Assembly: GCA_030039165.1 (NCBI GenBank)
Contig: JASHQM010000133.1
Coordinates: 1-46,922, forward strand
Reading direction: 5' to 3'
Origin: Candidatus Sulfotelmatobacter sp.
Lineage (GTDB): Bacteria; Acidobacteriota; Terriglobia; Terriglobales; Acidobacteriaceae
Length of the DNA: 46,922 bases
The position numbers and the translations under genes are program-made. Of the stretch, positions 1-7,892 are shown piece after piece (within the stretch, counting starts at the first letter, position 1; each line of letters begins with the position of its first letter). The notes below the pieces were generated by a model, which did no database searches, was not told where the DNA came from, and saw nothing but the letters and a program-made list of their open reading frames with translations.

Positions 1-1185
1 CTGTATGTGGATATCCATGCGCACCCGGAGTTGTCGGGGCAGGAGAAAGAGACAGGCGCGAAGCTGGGAGACCGGCTAAGAGGATTGGGCTATGACGTCA
101 CGGCGCGCGTTGACGGGACAGGGTTCGTGGCGATTTTGAGGAATGGCGCTGGGCCGACGATCATGCTCCGGACGGAACTGGATGCGCTGCCTGTGGAAGA
201 AAAAACCGGACTGCCGTACGCGAGCAAGGTCCAGGCAAAAGACGATACGGGGCACGAGGTTCCAGTGATGCACGCGTGCGGGCACGATCTGCACATGGCG
301 TCGCTTTTCGCCACGGCGGAAGTGATGGCGCACAGCCAAAAAACGTGGCATGGGACGCTGATGCTCGTCGGGCAGCCGGCAGAAGAGACAATTGGCGGCG
401 CCAAAGCAATGCTGGCTGATGGATTGTTCACTCGCTTCCCGAAGCCAGACTTTGCAGTCGCGATGCACGTGGGCAATTTGTTGCCAGCAGGAACAGTGGG
501 AATTGTGCCGGGCGTCTACAACACGAACGCCGATTCGCTGCGAATCACGATCTACGGCAAGGGCGGGCACGGAGCAGCGCCGCAGACGACAATTGATCCG
601 ATTGTGATTGCGGCGCGGACGATTTTGACGTTGCAGACGATTCCAGCGCGGGAGGTGAAGCCGGGAGACCTGGCGATTGTTACCGTAGGATATGTGCGTG
701 CAGGGACGAAGAACAATGTGATTCCAGATTCGGCTGAGTTGGGACTGACGGTACGAACGAACAAGACAGAAGTGCGGAAACAAGTGCTGGCGGCGATTGC
801 GCGCATTGTGAATGCTGAAGCCGCGGCGGGAGGCGCGGCAAAGACGCCGTTGATCGAGCGTTATGAGTCGACCGATTTGGTGTATAACGATCCGGCCTTG
901 GCGGAGCGCTTGAAACCAGCGCTGGAAGCGGCGTTGGGGAAGGATCATGTCGTGATGGAAGATCCGATCCCAGCGTCGGAAGATTTTTCGTATTACGTCC
1001 AGCAGGGAGTTCCAGGGTTTTATTTTTCGCTGGGAGGAGCGGATCCAAAGAAGTTAGCGGAGGCGAAAGCGGCTGGGACGAGTTTGCCTTCGAATCATTC
1101 GTCACTGTTTGCGCCGGATGTGGACCCGGCGCTTCATACGGGGATTGCCGCCGAAATAGCGGTGCTGAGGGAGTTGATGAAGTAG
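1..1185 (+). CDS. M20-family metallopeptidase/amidohydrolase, 5'-truncated
   Basis: Zinc-dependent amidohydrolase/carboxypeptidase of the M20D type (hippurate, IAA-amino acid or N-acyl amino acid hydrolases). The frame is open to base 1 (Leu-Tyr-Val-Asp-Ile-His), so the true N-terminus, probably including a signal peptide, lies outside the window. About 394 residues are present. Visible family motifs are HACGHDLHMA (Cys91 and His93, counted from the GTG at base 7), the GQPAEE catalytic glutamate near residue 126, AMHVG, the GGHGAAP dimerisation-domain motif, and a late NHSSLFAPD histidine. All expected metal-site residues appear present. It converges on pyrF across 89 bases. Substrate is not predictable. 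The family call is firm. Confidence 0.93.
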   Translation: MYVDIHAHPELSGQEKETGAKLGDRLRGLGYDVTARVDGTGFVAILRNGAGPTIMLRTELDALPVEEKTGLPYASKVQAKDDTGHEVPVMHACGHDLHMASLFATAEVMAHSQKTWHGTLMLVGQPAEETIGGAKAMLADGLFTRFPKPDFAVAMHVGNLLPAGTVGIVPGVYNTNADSLRITIYGKGGHGAAPQTTIDPIVIAARTILTLQTIPAREVKPGDLAIVTVGYVRAGTKNNVIPDSAELGLTVRTNKTEVRKQVLAAIARIVNAEAAAGGAAKTPLIERYESTDLVYNDPALAERLKPALEAALGKDHVVMEDPIPASEDFSYYVQQGVPGFYFSLGGADPKKLAEAKAAGTSLPSNHSSLFAPDVDPALHTGIAAEIAVLRELMK

Positions 1186-1192
1186 AGGTTCG

Positions 1193-1213
1193 CGGCGGAG
1201 CTGCGCTCCGCCG
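1193..1213. other. Perfect 8-bp GC-rich hairpin between convergent genes
   Basis: CGGCGGAG (1193-1200), a 5-nt loop and CTCCGCCG (1206-1213) form a perfect hairpin just after the M20 stop codon. No T-run follows on either side, so it is at best a weak or non-canonical transcription end between the convergent M20 and pyrF genes. Confidence 0.4.
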
Positions 1214-1274
1214 GACAACCGGAGGCGACTGCCCCTGCATGATCTGCCGCCCCTGGAGGTCGCGACCTTGCTCA

Positions 1275-2087
1275 TCATCCAATCTGGCTTAGGATCGCCC
1301 TTGCCTCGGCTGCAGGATCTGCCGCCCCAGTGATGGGCCTGCCTACGACGATGTGGCTTGCGCCGGCGGCGATGGCTTCGGCGGGCGTAACGACGCGGAC
1401 TTGATCGCCGTGGCCAGTGCCTGCGGGACGGACTCCTGGGGTGACGATGTTGAAATTGTCTCCCAGTTGGGAGCGCAAATGCGAGGCTTCGCGGGCGGAG
1501 GCGACGACGCCGTCGCATCCGTTGGCCAAGGCAAGAGCAGAGAGACGCAGTACTTCGTCGAGCACGGTTCCGCGAAGGCCGATTTTTTCCAGATCGTTCC
1601 CGTCGAGGCTGGTGAGAACAGTCACGGCTAAGACGAGCAACGCCGGGTTGATTGCATGGGCCGCATCAGCCGCTGCGCGCAACATTTTTCCACCGCCGGA
1701 AGCGTGGACAGTCAACATGGTCAGCCCGAGCTGCGCGGCTTCAGTGACCGCGGAGGCAACGGTATTAGGGATGTCGTGATATTTGAGATCGAGAAAAACG
1801 CGCAGGCCTGAGGCGGCCAAATCCCGTACCAGTTGTGGGCCCTGAGCGGTATAGAGCTGCATGCCAACCTTGTATGTAAGAACCGAATCGCCGAGAACAG
1901 AGATAATTTTGCGCGCGGCCACGGCATTCGAGACGTCGAGGGCGACGATCAACTTTTCGCGCGGATCGGGATTATCGTGATCGTTTGAATGGATAACGCG
2001 GGGACCCGGACGCTCGACTTGAGCGTCCAAGGCCGAGCTTGTGCCTTCCGGCTGAGCAGGGATGCGGCGGGGCGGAGCCGAGTGCAT
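1275..2087 (-). CDS. pyrF: Orotidine-5'-phosphate decarboxylase
   Basis: Catalyses the last step of UMP synthesis, OMP to UMP plus CO2, in the cytoplasm. The protein has the OMP decarboxylase opening PREKLIVALDVS, the catalytic DLKYHDIPNTV (Asp-x-Lys-x-x-Asp) and the phosphate-binding ends VTPGVRP and VVGRPIT, as in the short bacterial class. The frame stays open upstream to 2282, but that part overlaps rlpA and looks non-coding. The ATG at 2087 lies 19 nt after the rlpA stop and gives 270 residues. Homology starts about 40 residues in, so a TTG start further in (AlaLeuAspAla) is possible. Probably co-transcribed with rlpA. Confidence 0.93.
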   Translation of the reverse strand: MHSAPPRRIPAQPEGTSSALDAQVERPGPRVIHSNDHDNPDPREKLIVALDVSNAVAARKIISVLGDSVLTYKVGMQLYTAQGPQLVRDLAASGLRVFLDLKYHDIPNTVASAVTEAAQLGLTMLTVHASGGGKMLRAAADAAHAINPALLVLAVTVLTSLDGNDLEKIGLRGTVLDEVLRLSALALANGCDGVVASAREASHLRSQLGDNFNIVTPGVRPAGTGHGDQVRVVTPAEAIAAGASHIVVGRPITGAADPAAEARAILSQIG

Positions 2088-2106
2088 CCCTGACAGTGTA
2101 GAAGGT

Positions 2107-2613
2107 TTAGCGAAGTTCCGCCACGGGGTAGTTGGCGGCGATGGTTTCGTACATTTGTTGGCGCTGGGTCTTGGGTTTGACCAGATCGAGGCGTACCCGC
2201 TGCAGACCTTGGTGCTCGAACTGGAGCACGCGAGCGGCGCCATAGGACAGATCAATAATCCGGCCGGGGACGATGGGTCCACGGTCGTTCACTTTAACGA
2301 CCACTGCCTTGCCATTGTGCAGGTTGGTGACCTTCACATAGCTACCCAAAGGTAGGGTGGGGTGGGCGGCGGTCATATCGTACATATCGTAGTCTTCGCC
2401 GCTGGCGGTTGGCTTGCCGTCGAAATATTCGCCATACCAGGAGGCTGTTCCGACCTGATACGGCTGGTTCTTGGTGGTCTGTTTGCGTACCTCGGGCTTT
2501 TGGACGGGGCTACTTGGCAGTGAGCTGGCCTCCGAGTTGTTTGGGCCCTTAGCCGCTCCCAGACCGAAGATCAATAAGCCGATCATCAGTCCATGAGCTA
2601 AACAATCGCGCAT
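2107..2613 (-). CDS. rlpA: RlpA-like double-psi beta-barrel lipoprotein/secreted protein
   Basis: RlpA-family protein, 168 residues. In characterised members the double-psi beta-barrel cleaves naked glycan strands of peptidoglycan. The N-terminus (MRDCLAHGLMIGLLIFGLGAA) is a signal peptide, followed by a Ser/Pro/Lys-rich linker and the domain from about residue 52: GTASWYGEYFDGKPTASGE, DMTAAHPTLPLGSYVKVTNL, VNDRGPIVPGRIIDLS. The C-terminal SPOR domain of Escherichia coli RlpA is absent. ATG follows the good ribosome site GAGGAGAACTGA. A promoter lies at 2678-2706 and pyrF follows closely. Whether it is a true lytic transglycosylase or only a DPBB-fold protein cannot be read here. Confidence 0.9.
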   Translation of the reverse strand: MRDCLAHGLMIGLLIFGLGAAKGPNNSEASSLPSSPVQKPEVRKQTTKNQPYQVGTASWYGEYFDGKPTASGEDYDMYDMTAAHPTLPLGSYVKVTNLHNGKAVVVKVNDRGPIVPGRIIDLSYGAARVLQFEHQGLQRVRLDLVKPKTQRQQMYETIAANYPVAELR

Positions 2614-2677
2614 TCAGTTCTCCTCGCATACTCAAAAGTCGTCCTAGCTAGGCTGTTTATTAGGTTAAGTTCCAACC

Positions 2678-2706
2678 ATGCTAAAAAATGGCGCCGCGCT
2701 TGTCAA
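2678..2706 (-). promoter_or_regulatory. Sigma-70-type promoter of rlpA-pyrF
   Basis: On the minus strand TTGACA (2706-2701), a 17-nt spacer and TAGCAT (2683-2678) form a plausible promoter with a start near 2671, giving a leader of about 58 nt. The leader contains the 10-bp palindrome CCTAGCTAGG at 2643-2652. Confidence 0.55.
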
Positions 2707-2798
2707 TCCGAAAGTGAGTGGCCTAGGGTTATGTGATAGTTATCGATAGCTTACGTAACCTATTGTTCCTTATAGGGAAACTATCACATCTGACTCAA

Positions 2799-2817
2799 AA
2801 CAAGCAGGTTGCTTGTT
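2799..2817. promoter_or_regulatory. Perfect 8-3-8 dyad, candidate operator
   Basis: AACAAGCA (2799-2806), GGT and TGCTTGTT (2810-2817) are perfectly complementary arms. The dyad lies upstream of both rlpA and thiD, so it could be a binding site for a dimeric regulator of either gene, or a small RNA hairpin in a long thiD leader. The regulator is unknown. Confidence 0.4.
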
Positions 2818-2950
2818 AACGGTCTGGTAAATACTGGAATTATCCTGGGTCGGGAAAAATTTTCATCTCCCGTAGATTCAATCAGATACGCTGAAGCACA
2901 GATTAAGTTGTTCGAGTTGAATATTTTAGGTACAAAATGGGGCAGGACCC

Positions 2951-3808
2951 ATGACTGAGAAACCGCCGGTTGTGCTCACCGTTGCCGGATTTGACCCGTC
3001 CTCAGGGGCAGGAGTAACGGCAGATATAAAAACCATTGCGTCCCATGGATGCTATGGGATTGCCTGCATCACGGCCAATACCGTGCAATCGACGACCGGA
3101 GTAACAAGGGTGGAGGAAATCGATCCGGGGCTGGTGAGTGAGACACTGGCTGAATTGGCCTCCGATATCCCGATTGCGGCGGTCCGGATCGGGATGCTAG
3201 GCACGGCGAGGGTCGCTAAAGCTGTCGCGGAGTTTCTGGAATCGAAAGCCGGCAAGGGGAGCAAGAGATTAGCGAATATCGTTCTGGATCCGGTGATTCG
3301 GTCGTCTTCGGGAGCCGAGTTGCTGGATCCGGCGGGGGTGAAGGTGCTGATCGAGAAGCTGATTCCCGTGGTCGACGTGATCACCCCGAACCTAGATGAG
3401 GCTGCAGCGATAACAGGGCTGAAGGTGAGTGACCTGGATGAGATGCGGGCGGCAGCGGCGAAACTGCATGAGATGGGCGCTCCAGCGGCGGTAATCACGG
3501 GAGGCCACTTGGAGAAGGCTATCGACTTATTGAGCTTCCAGACTAAACATGGAGTAGAAGAAGAAGTTTTTAAAGCCGAGCGGCTGGAGTCGAATTCAAC
3601 CCACGGCACCGGCTGCGCGTTTGCCACTGCAATGGCGTGCCATCTCGCTCTTGAGCGCGGTCTGGCGGAGGCGGCGCTGCTGGCAAAAACTTATGTGCAG
3701 GCAGCGATTGCAGCGGGGCATCCGTTGGGGCGCGGCACGGGGCCGGTCAACCATTTATATCGTATGAACCAGCAGAGACGGGCGGCGGGCAACGGCGGCG
3801 AGGCGTAA
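2951..3808 (+). CDS. thiD: Hydroxymethylpyrimidine/phosphomethylpyrimidine kinase
   Basis: ThiD phosphorylates HMP and HMP-P to HMP-PP for thiamine synthesis. The 285 residues show the ribokinase-fold ThiD signatures: LTVAGFDPSSGAGVTADIKT at residues 9-28, ASHGCYGIACITANTVQST, VLDPVIRSSSG, ITPNLDEAAAITG, and the anion-hole/catalytic STHGTGCAFATA near the C-terminus. Length is slightly above the usual ~265 because of an Arg/Gly-rich tail. A GGGGCAGGA ribosome site precedes ATG. No other thiamine gene is adjacent and no TPP riboswitch is seen, so it appears to be a stand-alone gene. Confidence 0.95.
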   Translation: MTEKPPVVLTVAGFDPSSGAGVTADIKTIASHGCYGIACITANTVQSTTGVTRVEEIDPGLVSETLAELASDIPIAAVRIGMLGTARVAKAVAEFLESKAGKGSKRLANIVLDPVIRSSSGAELLDPAGVKVLIEKLIPVVDVITPNLDEAAAITGLKVSDLDEMRAAAAKLHEMGAPAAVITGGHLEKAIDLLSFQTKHGVEEEVFKAERLESNSTHGTGCAFATAMACHLALERGLAEAALLAKTYVQAAIAAGHPLGRGTGPVNHLYRMNQQRRAAGNGGEA

Positions 3809-3836
3809 AAGGACAGACATCGATGGGAAGGCGCAA

Positions 3837-4373
3837 TTAATCGCGCGAAGGCTTTTTGAGCAGAATCCCAGCAACAAATGATGCGGTGGCGGCCAGGAGC
3901 CATTCGATGCGCCACATCTGAATCGCCTCGAATTCTGCGAGGTTGGATGCTCTGTAGAAGAGGCTAACGCCGATGGCGCCGGCGATACAGCCCAGGCCGA
4001 TCAGAAAGGCCGCGAAAGAGGCTGTGGGCAGGCCGACCCAGCGCTGAATTTCATGAAAGTGCAGGTATTGCAGCCAGTCGGGGAAGTCGATTTTCCGCCA
4101 GGCAGCGGTGAGGGCCGCCGCCGATGTGCTCAGGATGGCGGAGATGCGGCTCCAAATATCCGCCTCCACAGGGACAGCACCTTCCGATTGCCGCGGACGA
4201 GGTTGGCCGCAGGCGTGGCAGAAGCGGGCGCCGATGAGGAACTCGGTGCCGCAGCCAGCACAGGCTGCGGATATTTCGGGAGCAGCAGGGGCGAGCGGAG
4301 ACTCAGCCACCGGCTCGAGGAGAGTCGGAGACTTCCAAAATTCCTGCTGTACGTTATGCACTACATCAGCCAT
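3837..4373 (-). CDS. Zinc-ribbon protein with two C-terminal membrane helices
   Basis: Unrecognised 178-residue protein. From the ATG at 4373 it has a Pro/Ala/Glu-rich N-terminus, a rubredoxin-like zinc ribbon (Cys38, Cys41, Cys52, Cys55; CAGCG...CHACG), a soluble middle, and two hydrophobic segments at about 113-137 and 155-171. It ends in a basic KKPSRD tail. The frame is open to a TTG at 4430, but the ATG gives the more usual start; neither has a strong ribosome site. It converges on thiD. Probably an integral inner-membrane protein with a cytoplasmic zinc ribbon. Function unknown. Confidence 0.75.
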   Translation of the reverse strand: MADVVHNVQQEFWKSPTLLEPVAESPLAPAAPEISAACAGCGTEFLIGARFCHACGQPRPRQSEGAVPVEADIWSRISAILSTSAAALTAAWRKIDFPDWLQYLHFHEIQRWVGLPTASFAAFLIGLGCIAGAIGVSLFYRASNLAEFEAIQMWRIEWLLAATASFVAGILLKKPSRD

Positions 4374-4690
4374 AGATAGGAACGCTGACTTGTGTCTCGC
4401 AAGCGGACAACCAAAGCCAGGCAAGCGCAAGATGTATTTCAGTCAAATACTTGCAATCCCGAGCCAGGCGGAACAGCTGCGGGTTCGCGCAATTATTACC
4501 TGCAAACCCGTAAAAGATGGCCAGTTACGTCGGTGCGAAACGGCGAGCTCGAGCAGCATTGCTCACGGATATAGGGTTTCATTCCCCAAAACCAGGGAAG
4601 TGGGTGTAAAGGATTGGTTCCGTTCGTGCTCCGGCTCCGGTCGGATACACTGAAGCCAATGCTAACGTCGTGGGGGAACGGTTGATTGCG
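4374..4690. other. Intergenic region, no clear feature
   Basis: About 317 bases between the divergent zinc-ribbon and TPR genes. Short palindromes such as CGAGCTCG occur, but I see no convincing promoter pair, terminator, RNA gene or further coding frame. Confidence 0.5.
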
Positions 4691-5932
4691 ATGTCTGTAA
4701 GATGGCGGATGCAAATGGGGGCGCTGCCCTGTGTAGTTTCCACCTTCCTGCTTTGTTTTTTTCTGGTCCATGCTGGGGCTCAGAATCCTGCCAATCACAT
4801 CGAGGTAGTTGCCAATGACAGCAGTCCGAGTGATCCGCTTCTGAACACGGCCTTCGATCACTTCTACAACATGGATTATGACCGCGCTGTTCAGGAGTTC
4901 GAGCGCGTGGAGGCGCGGCGGACAGGCGACCCAGCGGCAGTGAATCATTTGCTGAGCGCCGTGCTGATGCGTGAGCTCTACCGTATGGGTGCGATGAATA
5001 GCGGGGAATATGCAAACGACAGTTTTATCGGGCTGGCGCACCGGCCGGCTGATCCGAAGGTGAAGGAGTGGATCAAACAGTTGGTGAACCAAGCGGAGGG
5101 TATGGAGGAGCAGGAGCTCAAGGCGAATCCGAACGATGTGAATGCAATCTACGCCCGTGGAGTCACCCGGGCACAGTTTGCCTTGTATACGGCGCTGGTA
5201 GAGCGGGCGTGGTTCTCGGCACTGAGAAATGCAGTCGGCGCGAGACGGGATCATGAGCGTGTGCTGGAGTTGGACCCGAAGTACTTGGATGCGAAGCTGG
5301 TTGTGGGTACGCATTATTATGTGATGGGCAGCTTGACCTGGAGTGCAAAGGCGGCAGTTGCGCTGCTGGGGTTGAGCGGAAGTAAGGAAAGAGGGTTGGC
5401 CTATTTGCGCGAAGTGGCCGACGGCAGCGGCGAAAATGCCGTGGATGCGAAAGTTGTGCTGAGTTTGTTTCTGCGGCGCGAGAGGCGCTTCGACGAAGCG
5501 CGAGTTCTAATGCACGATTTGGCGGAGCGATATCCGCGGAATTATTTGTTTTCGCTGGAGGAAGCGAATCTGTTTCGCGCCAGTGGGCGACTGCCGGAGG
5601 CGGCGACGGAGTATCGACGAGTCTGGCAGAACGGAAGGGAAGGGAAGTATGGCAACCTTCACTATGAGACGGCGGCGTGGGGTCTGGGCGAACTGGTGCG
5701 CAGCCAAAGGGACTACGCGGGCGCAGCCGCGGCATACGAAGAGGTGAGCGAAGTTTCGCAGCCTGATCCGGAGACGCTGCAAAAAGCGAACCTGGCAGCG
5801 GGAGAGATGTATGATCTGCTTCAGAAGCGTGATATGGCAGTGAGAAAGTATGAAACTGTGCTGGCGGAAAACGCAAGCACGCCTCCGGCGGAGAAGGCGC
5901 GGCAGCATATGAAGGAAGCGTATCGGGAGTAA
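4691..5932 (+). CDS. Secreted tetratricopeptide-repeat protein
   Basis: From the ATG at 4691 (413 residues) the protein starts with a signal sequence, SVRWRMQMGALPCVVSTFLLCFFLVHAGAQ. It continues as an all-helical protein with degenerate TPR-like helix pairs: NTAFDHFYNMDYDRAVQEFERVEA near 50, LFRASGRLPEAATEYRRVW and RDYAGAAAAYEEVSE further on, and QKRDMAVRKYETVLAENAS near the C-terminus. It is probably a periplasmic scaffold. The same frame opens at a GTG at 4670, adding seven residues, so the start is uncertain. The following zinc-ribbon/PspC gene starts 49 bases downstream on the same strand. Partner unknown. Confidence 0.85.
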   Translation: MSVRWRMQMGALPCVVSTFLLCFFLVHAGAQNPANHIEVVANDSSPSDPLLNTAFDHFYNMDYDRAVQEFERVEARRTGDPAAVNHLLSAVLMRELYRMGAMNSGEYANDSFIGLAHRPADPKVKEWIKQLVNQAEGMEEQELKANPNDVNAIYARGVTRAQFALYTALVERAWFSALRNAVGARRDHERVLELDPKYLDAKLVVGTHYYVMGSLTWSAKAAVALLGLSGSKERGLAYLREVADGSGENAVDAKVVLSLFLRRERRFDEARVLMHDLAERYPRNYLFSLEEANLFRASGRLPEAATEYRRVWQNGREGKYGNLHYETAAWGLGELVRSQRDYAGAAAAYEEVSEVSQPDPETLQKANLAAGEMYDLLQKRDMAVRKYETVLAENASTPPAEKARQHMKEAYRE

Positions 5933-5981
5933 AGGGAACTTTCCAGCAACAATTGCGTACTGTCTTGTAGGGGGTTAAGTT

Positions 5982-6296
5982 ATGTATTGCAACTACTGTG
6001 GGAAGGTGATTCAGGACGACGCCAATGTGTGCGCGTACTGCGGTATTCGCGTAGGAGCGTCGACGGCGCGCAAGCGGCTGGTTCGTCCAAGGCAGGGGCG
6101 GAAAATTGCCGGGGTGTGCGCGGGTTGTGCTGAATACTTTGACATCGATGTCACCGTTGTGCGGCTGACATGGCTGCTGACTGCGTTCATGACCGGAATT
6201 GGCCTAGTGGCTTATCTGATCGCATGGATTGTTGTGCCGGAGGAACCGCTGCTGGTCAGCCCGCCGGTGGGGGCGCAGCGGGTTACCGAGCCATAA
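5982..6296 (+). CDS. Zinc-ribbon plus PspC-domain membrane protein
   Basis: 104 residues. The N-terminus is a zinc ribbon (Cys3, Cys6, Cys17, Cys20), followed by a basic linker and a PspC domain from about residue 34: RKIAGVCAGCAEYFDIDVTVVRL, then a hydrophobic segment (TWLLTAFMTGIGLVAYLIAWIVV) and a PEEP end. PspC domains are found in phage-shock envelope-stress proteins and many small bacterial membrane proteins. No pspA or pspB is nearby. Start is ATG after the AGGGGG ribosome site. Confidence 0.88.
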   Translation: MYCNYCGKVIQDDANVCAYCGIRVGASTARKRLVRPRQGRKIAGVCAGCAEYFDIDVTVVRLTWLLTAFMTGIGLVAYLIAWIVVPEEPLLVSPPVGAQRVTEP

Positions 6297-6386
6297 GACA
6301 TTGTCGATTTATGAGTTCTGATGGTTGATTGAAACCCAGCTTTGTCGAATCATGCGCCTGCAATCCCCAGTCGGTAATCTACAGCG

Positions 6387-7199
6387 ATGCACGGCTCCCC
6401 GATCCAAATCAAAAGTATCGACACAGAGATCGTCTATCGCGTATCGGGCGAAGGACCAGCGGTAGTTCTGCTGCATCCCTTTCCCGCAAATCATGAATTC
6501 TGGCTGCCGATCGCCGAGGCACTTGCTGCACGTTACCGCCTGATCCTTCCCGATCTGCGCGGACACGGAGATTCTGGAGTGGGCGAAGGTCCAGCCACGA
6601 TGGGAAAGCATGCGGCAGATATTGCAGCCGTGATGGATCATGCTGGGGTTGGACGGGCTCCGCTGACCGGAGTTTCGATTGGCGGCTATGCATTGTTTGA
6701 GTTCTGGAGAAGGCATCGTGTGCGCGTAACCGCTATGGCATTGTGCAATACCAAGCCGACGGCTGACACACCCGATGCGCGTGCTTCGCGATTGCAGGCC
6801 GCGAATGATGTGCTCGAGCGAGGAACGGAACCTTTTTTCGAGAGCATGGTGCCTCGGCTTTTGGGAGAGACCACGCGCGGGGCGCGCCCCGATCTGGTAG
6901 CGGGGGCGCTGCGCATGATGAAGAAAATGTCGCCGGAAGATGTGGCACAGGTGCAGCGAGGAATGGCGGAGCGGCCAGACTCGGTGGAGACGTTGAAGAC
7001 GATCAATGTGCCGACGTTGGTTGTGACTGGCGATGAAGACATCCTTACCGGCCGGAATGAGGCTGAATTAATGCATCGGCATATTTCAGCCAGTGAGCTG
7101 TGCGTGATTGCAAAAGCGGGACATTACTCGCCCTGGGAGCAGCCCGAGGCAGTGGGCGTGGTATTGCGGGATTTCCTAGACAGAACGCGGAACTGTTGA
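6387..7199 (+). CDS. Alpha/beta hydrolase
   Basis: 270-residue alpha/beta-hydrolase-fold enzyme. The catalytic triad is visible: nucleophile Ser97 in GVSIGG, an aspartate in VVTGDEDIL, and a histidine in AKAGHYSPWEQP. The oxyanion-loop LLHPFPANHEFW and the LPDLRGHGDS strand match the 3-oxoadipate enol-lactonase/haloperoxidase-like branch. The cap domain is short and helical. No pathway neighbour is present, so substrate is unknown. It is likely monocistronic, and the start lacks a clear Shine-Dalgarno. Confidence 0.9.
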   Translation: MHGSPIQIKSIDTEIVYRVSGEGPAVVLLHPFPANHEFWLPIAEALAARYRLILPDLRGHGDSGVGEGPATMGKHAADIAAVMDHAGVGRAPLTGVSIGGYALFEFWRRHRVRVTAMALCNTKPTADTPDARASRLQAANDVLERGTEPFFESMVPRLLGETTRGARPDLVAGALRMMKKMSPEDVAQVQRGMAERPDSVETLKTINVPTLVVTGDEDILTGRNEAELMHRHISASELCVIAKAGHYSPWEQPEAVGVVLRDFLDRTRNC

Positions 7200-7310
7200 T
7201 TGCTGACTTTTTGGATGTTAACGAATAGTGCGCTCGTCGATTTGTGTACCTCGAAAGCATCGAAAATCAGAATTCGCTGGGCGGGCACTATTTGATAAAA
7301 TTTCCGCGTC

Positions 7311-7718
7311 ATGATCGAAACTTTTCTGGTTCCGGAAAAAACTGTGGTAAGCGCCAAAGGAGATGGGCCCACCGTAGCTGTGAGCGACGCAGTCAATCGT
7401 GTGTTTCTGCTAACGCTCGAAATCACGAAGATCATCGAGCAGGAATCGCTTGACGTGGCGCTGTATGGCTCGGCGGATGGGACAACTTGGGACGCGAAAG
7501 CTGTTGTTGCATTCCCGCAGAAATTTTATCGCGGGGAAACGCCACTGTTGCTGGATCTGACGGCGCATCCCGAGATAAAAGTTGTGCGTGCGCACTGGGA
7601 AGTGGCGCGCTGGGGGCGCGGCACAGAAACGCCGATGTTCGAGTTCGGCGTGCGGATGAAGGAAGTTCCGGCAGAGGTTTTGCGCCAAGCCGCCGCTGAG
7701 GCCAAAGCCTTGGCTTAG
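7311..7718 (+). CDS. Conserved-looking hypothetical protein, 135 aa
   Basis: Unrecognised soluble protein. Its composition and alternation (TVAVSDAVNRVFLLTLEITKII, SLDVALYGSADGTTWDAKAVVAFP, PLLLDLTAHPEIKVVRAHWEVARWG) suggest a beta-sandwich, similar to small proteins that compare a measured value with a reference; this is only an impression. There is no signal peptide or membrane segment. The ATG has no ribosome site but lies 9 bases after an extended -10-like TGATAAAAT (7293-7301), so the transcript may be leaderless. Codon use and lack of stops match neighbouring genes, so I take it as real. Confidence 0.75.
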   Translation: MIETFLVPEKTVVSAKGDGPTVAVSDAVNRVFLLTLEITKIIEQESLDVALYGSADGTTWDAKAVVAFPQKFYRGETPLLLDLTAHPEIKVVRAHWEVARWGRGTETPMFEFGVRMKEVPAEVLRQAAAEAKALA

Positions 7719-7892
7719 ACGATTCTCGACTAGCGGGTATGAATACTGCGGCGGCGAAAAAATCTTAAACCGCCGAGATCGCGGAGAACGACCGCAGAGA
7801 TCCCTGAGAAAAGCGCCGCCACCTCCTGCTTCACCGCACTGGTAAGTCCCGTCGGCAGGTTCCGTCGTTTAATCCGTTATATTGATTTCAGG

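Larger units (their letters stand above)
2614..2950. other. Divergent intergenic region rlpA / thiD with two dyads
   Basis: This 337-base AT-richer region separates divergent rlpA and thiD. It holds the rlpA promoter, an 11-bp inverted repeat with ATGTGATAGTT at 2731-2741 and AACTATCACAT at 2779-2789, small palindromes between the arms (TATCGATA 2741-2748, TTACGTAA 2751-2758, CCTAT/ATAGG 2759-2763/2772-2776), and the separate dyad AACAAGCA-GGT-TGCTTGTT at 2799-2817. No TPP riboswitch consensus is visible ahead of thiD. A weak TTGTTC-17-TACAAA promoter may sit about 15-45 bases before thiD. Confidence 0.6.

Noticed and set aside
680..1282. Long minus-strand open frames opposite M20, TPR, aroA and methyltransferase genes
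   Set aside because: They are shadows of GC-rich coding frames, with low-complexity Arg/Pro/Ser content and no ribosome sites.
2088..2282. Upstream extension of pyrF
   Set aside because: It overlaps the end of rlpA, is Pro/Ser-rich and has no ribosome site. The ATG at 2087 is better.
2731..2789. CRP/FNR-like site from TGTGA...TCACA
   Set aside because: The TGTGA and TCACA arms are 37+ bases apart, not N6, so this is not a CRP-type operator; kept only as an inverted repeat.
2818..2960. TPP riboswitch before thiD
   Set aside because: A CTGAGA occurs at the thiD start codon, but the remaining conserved TPP aptamer segments are not present.
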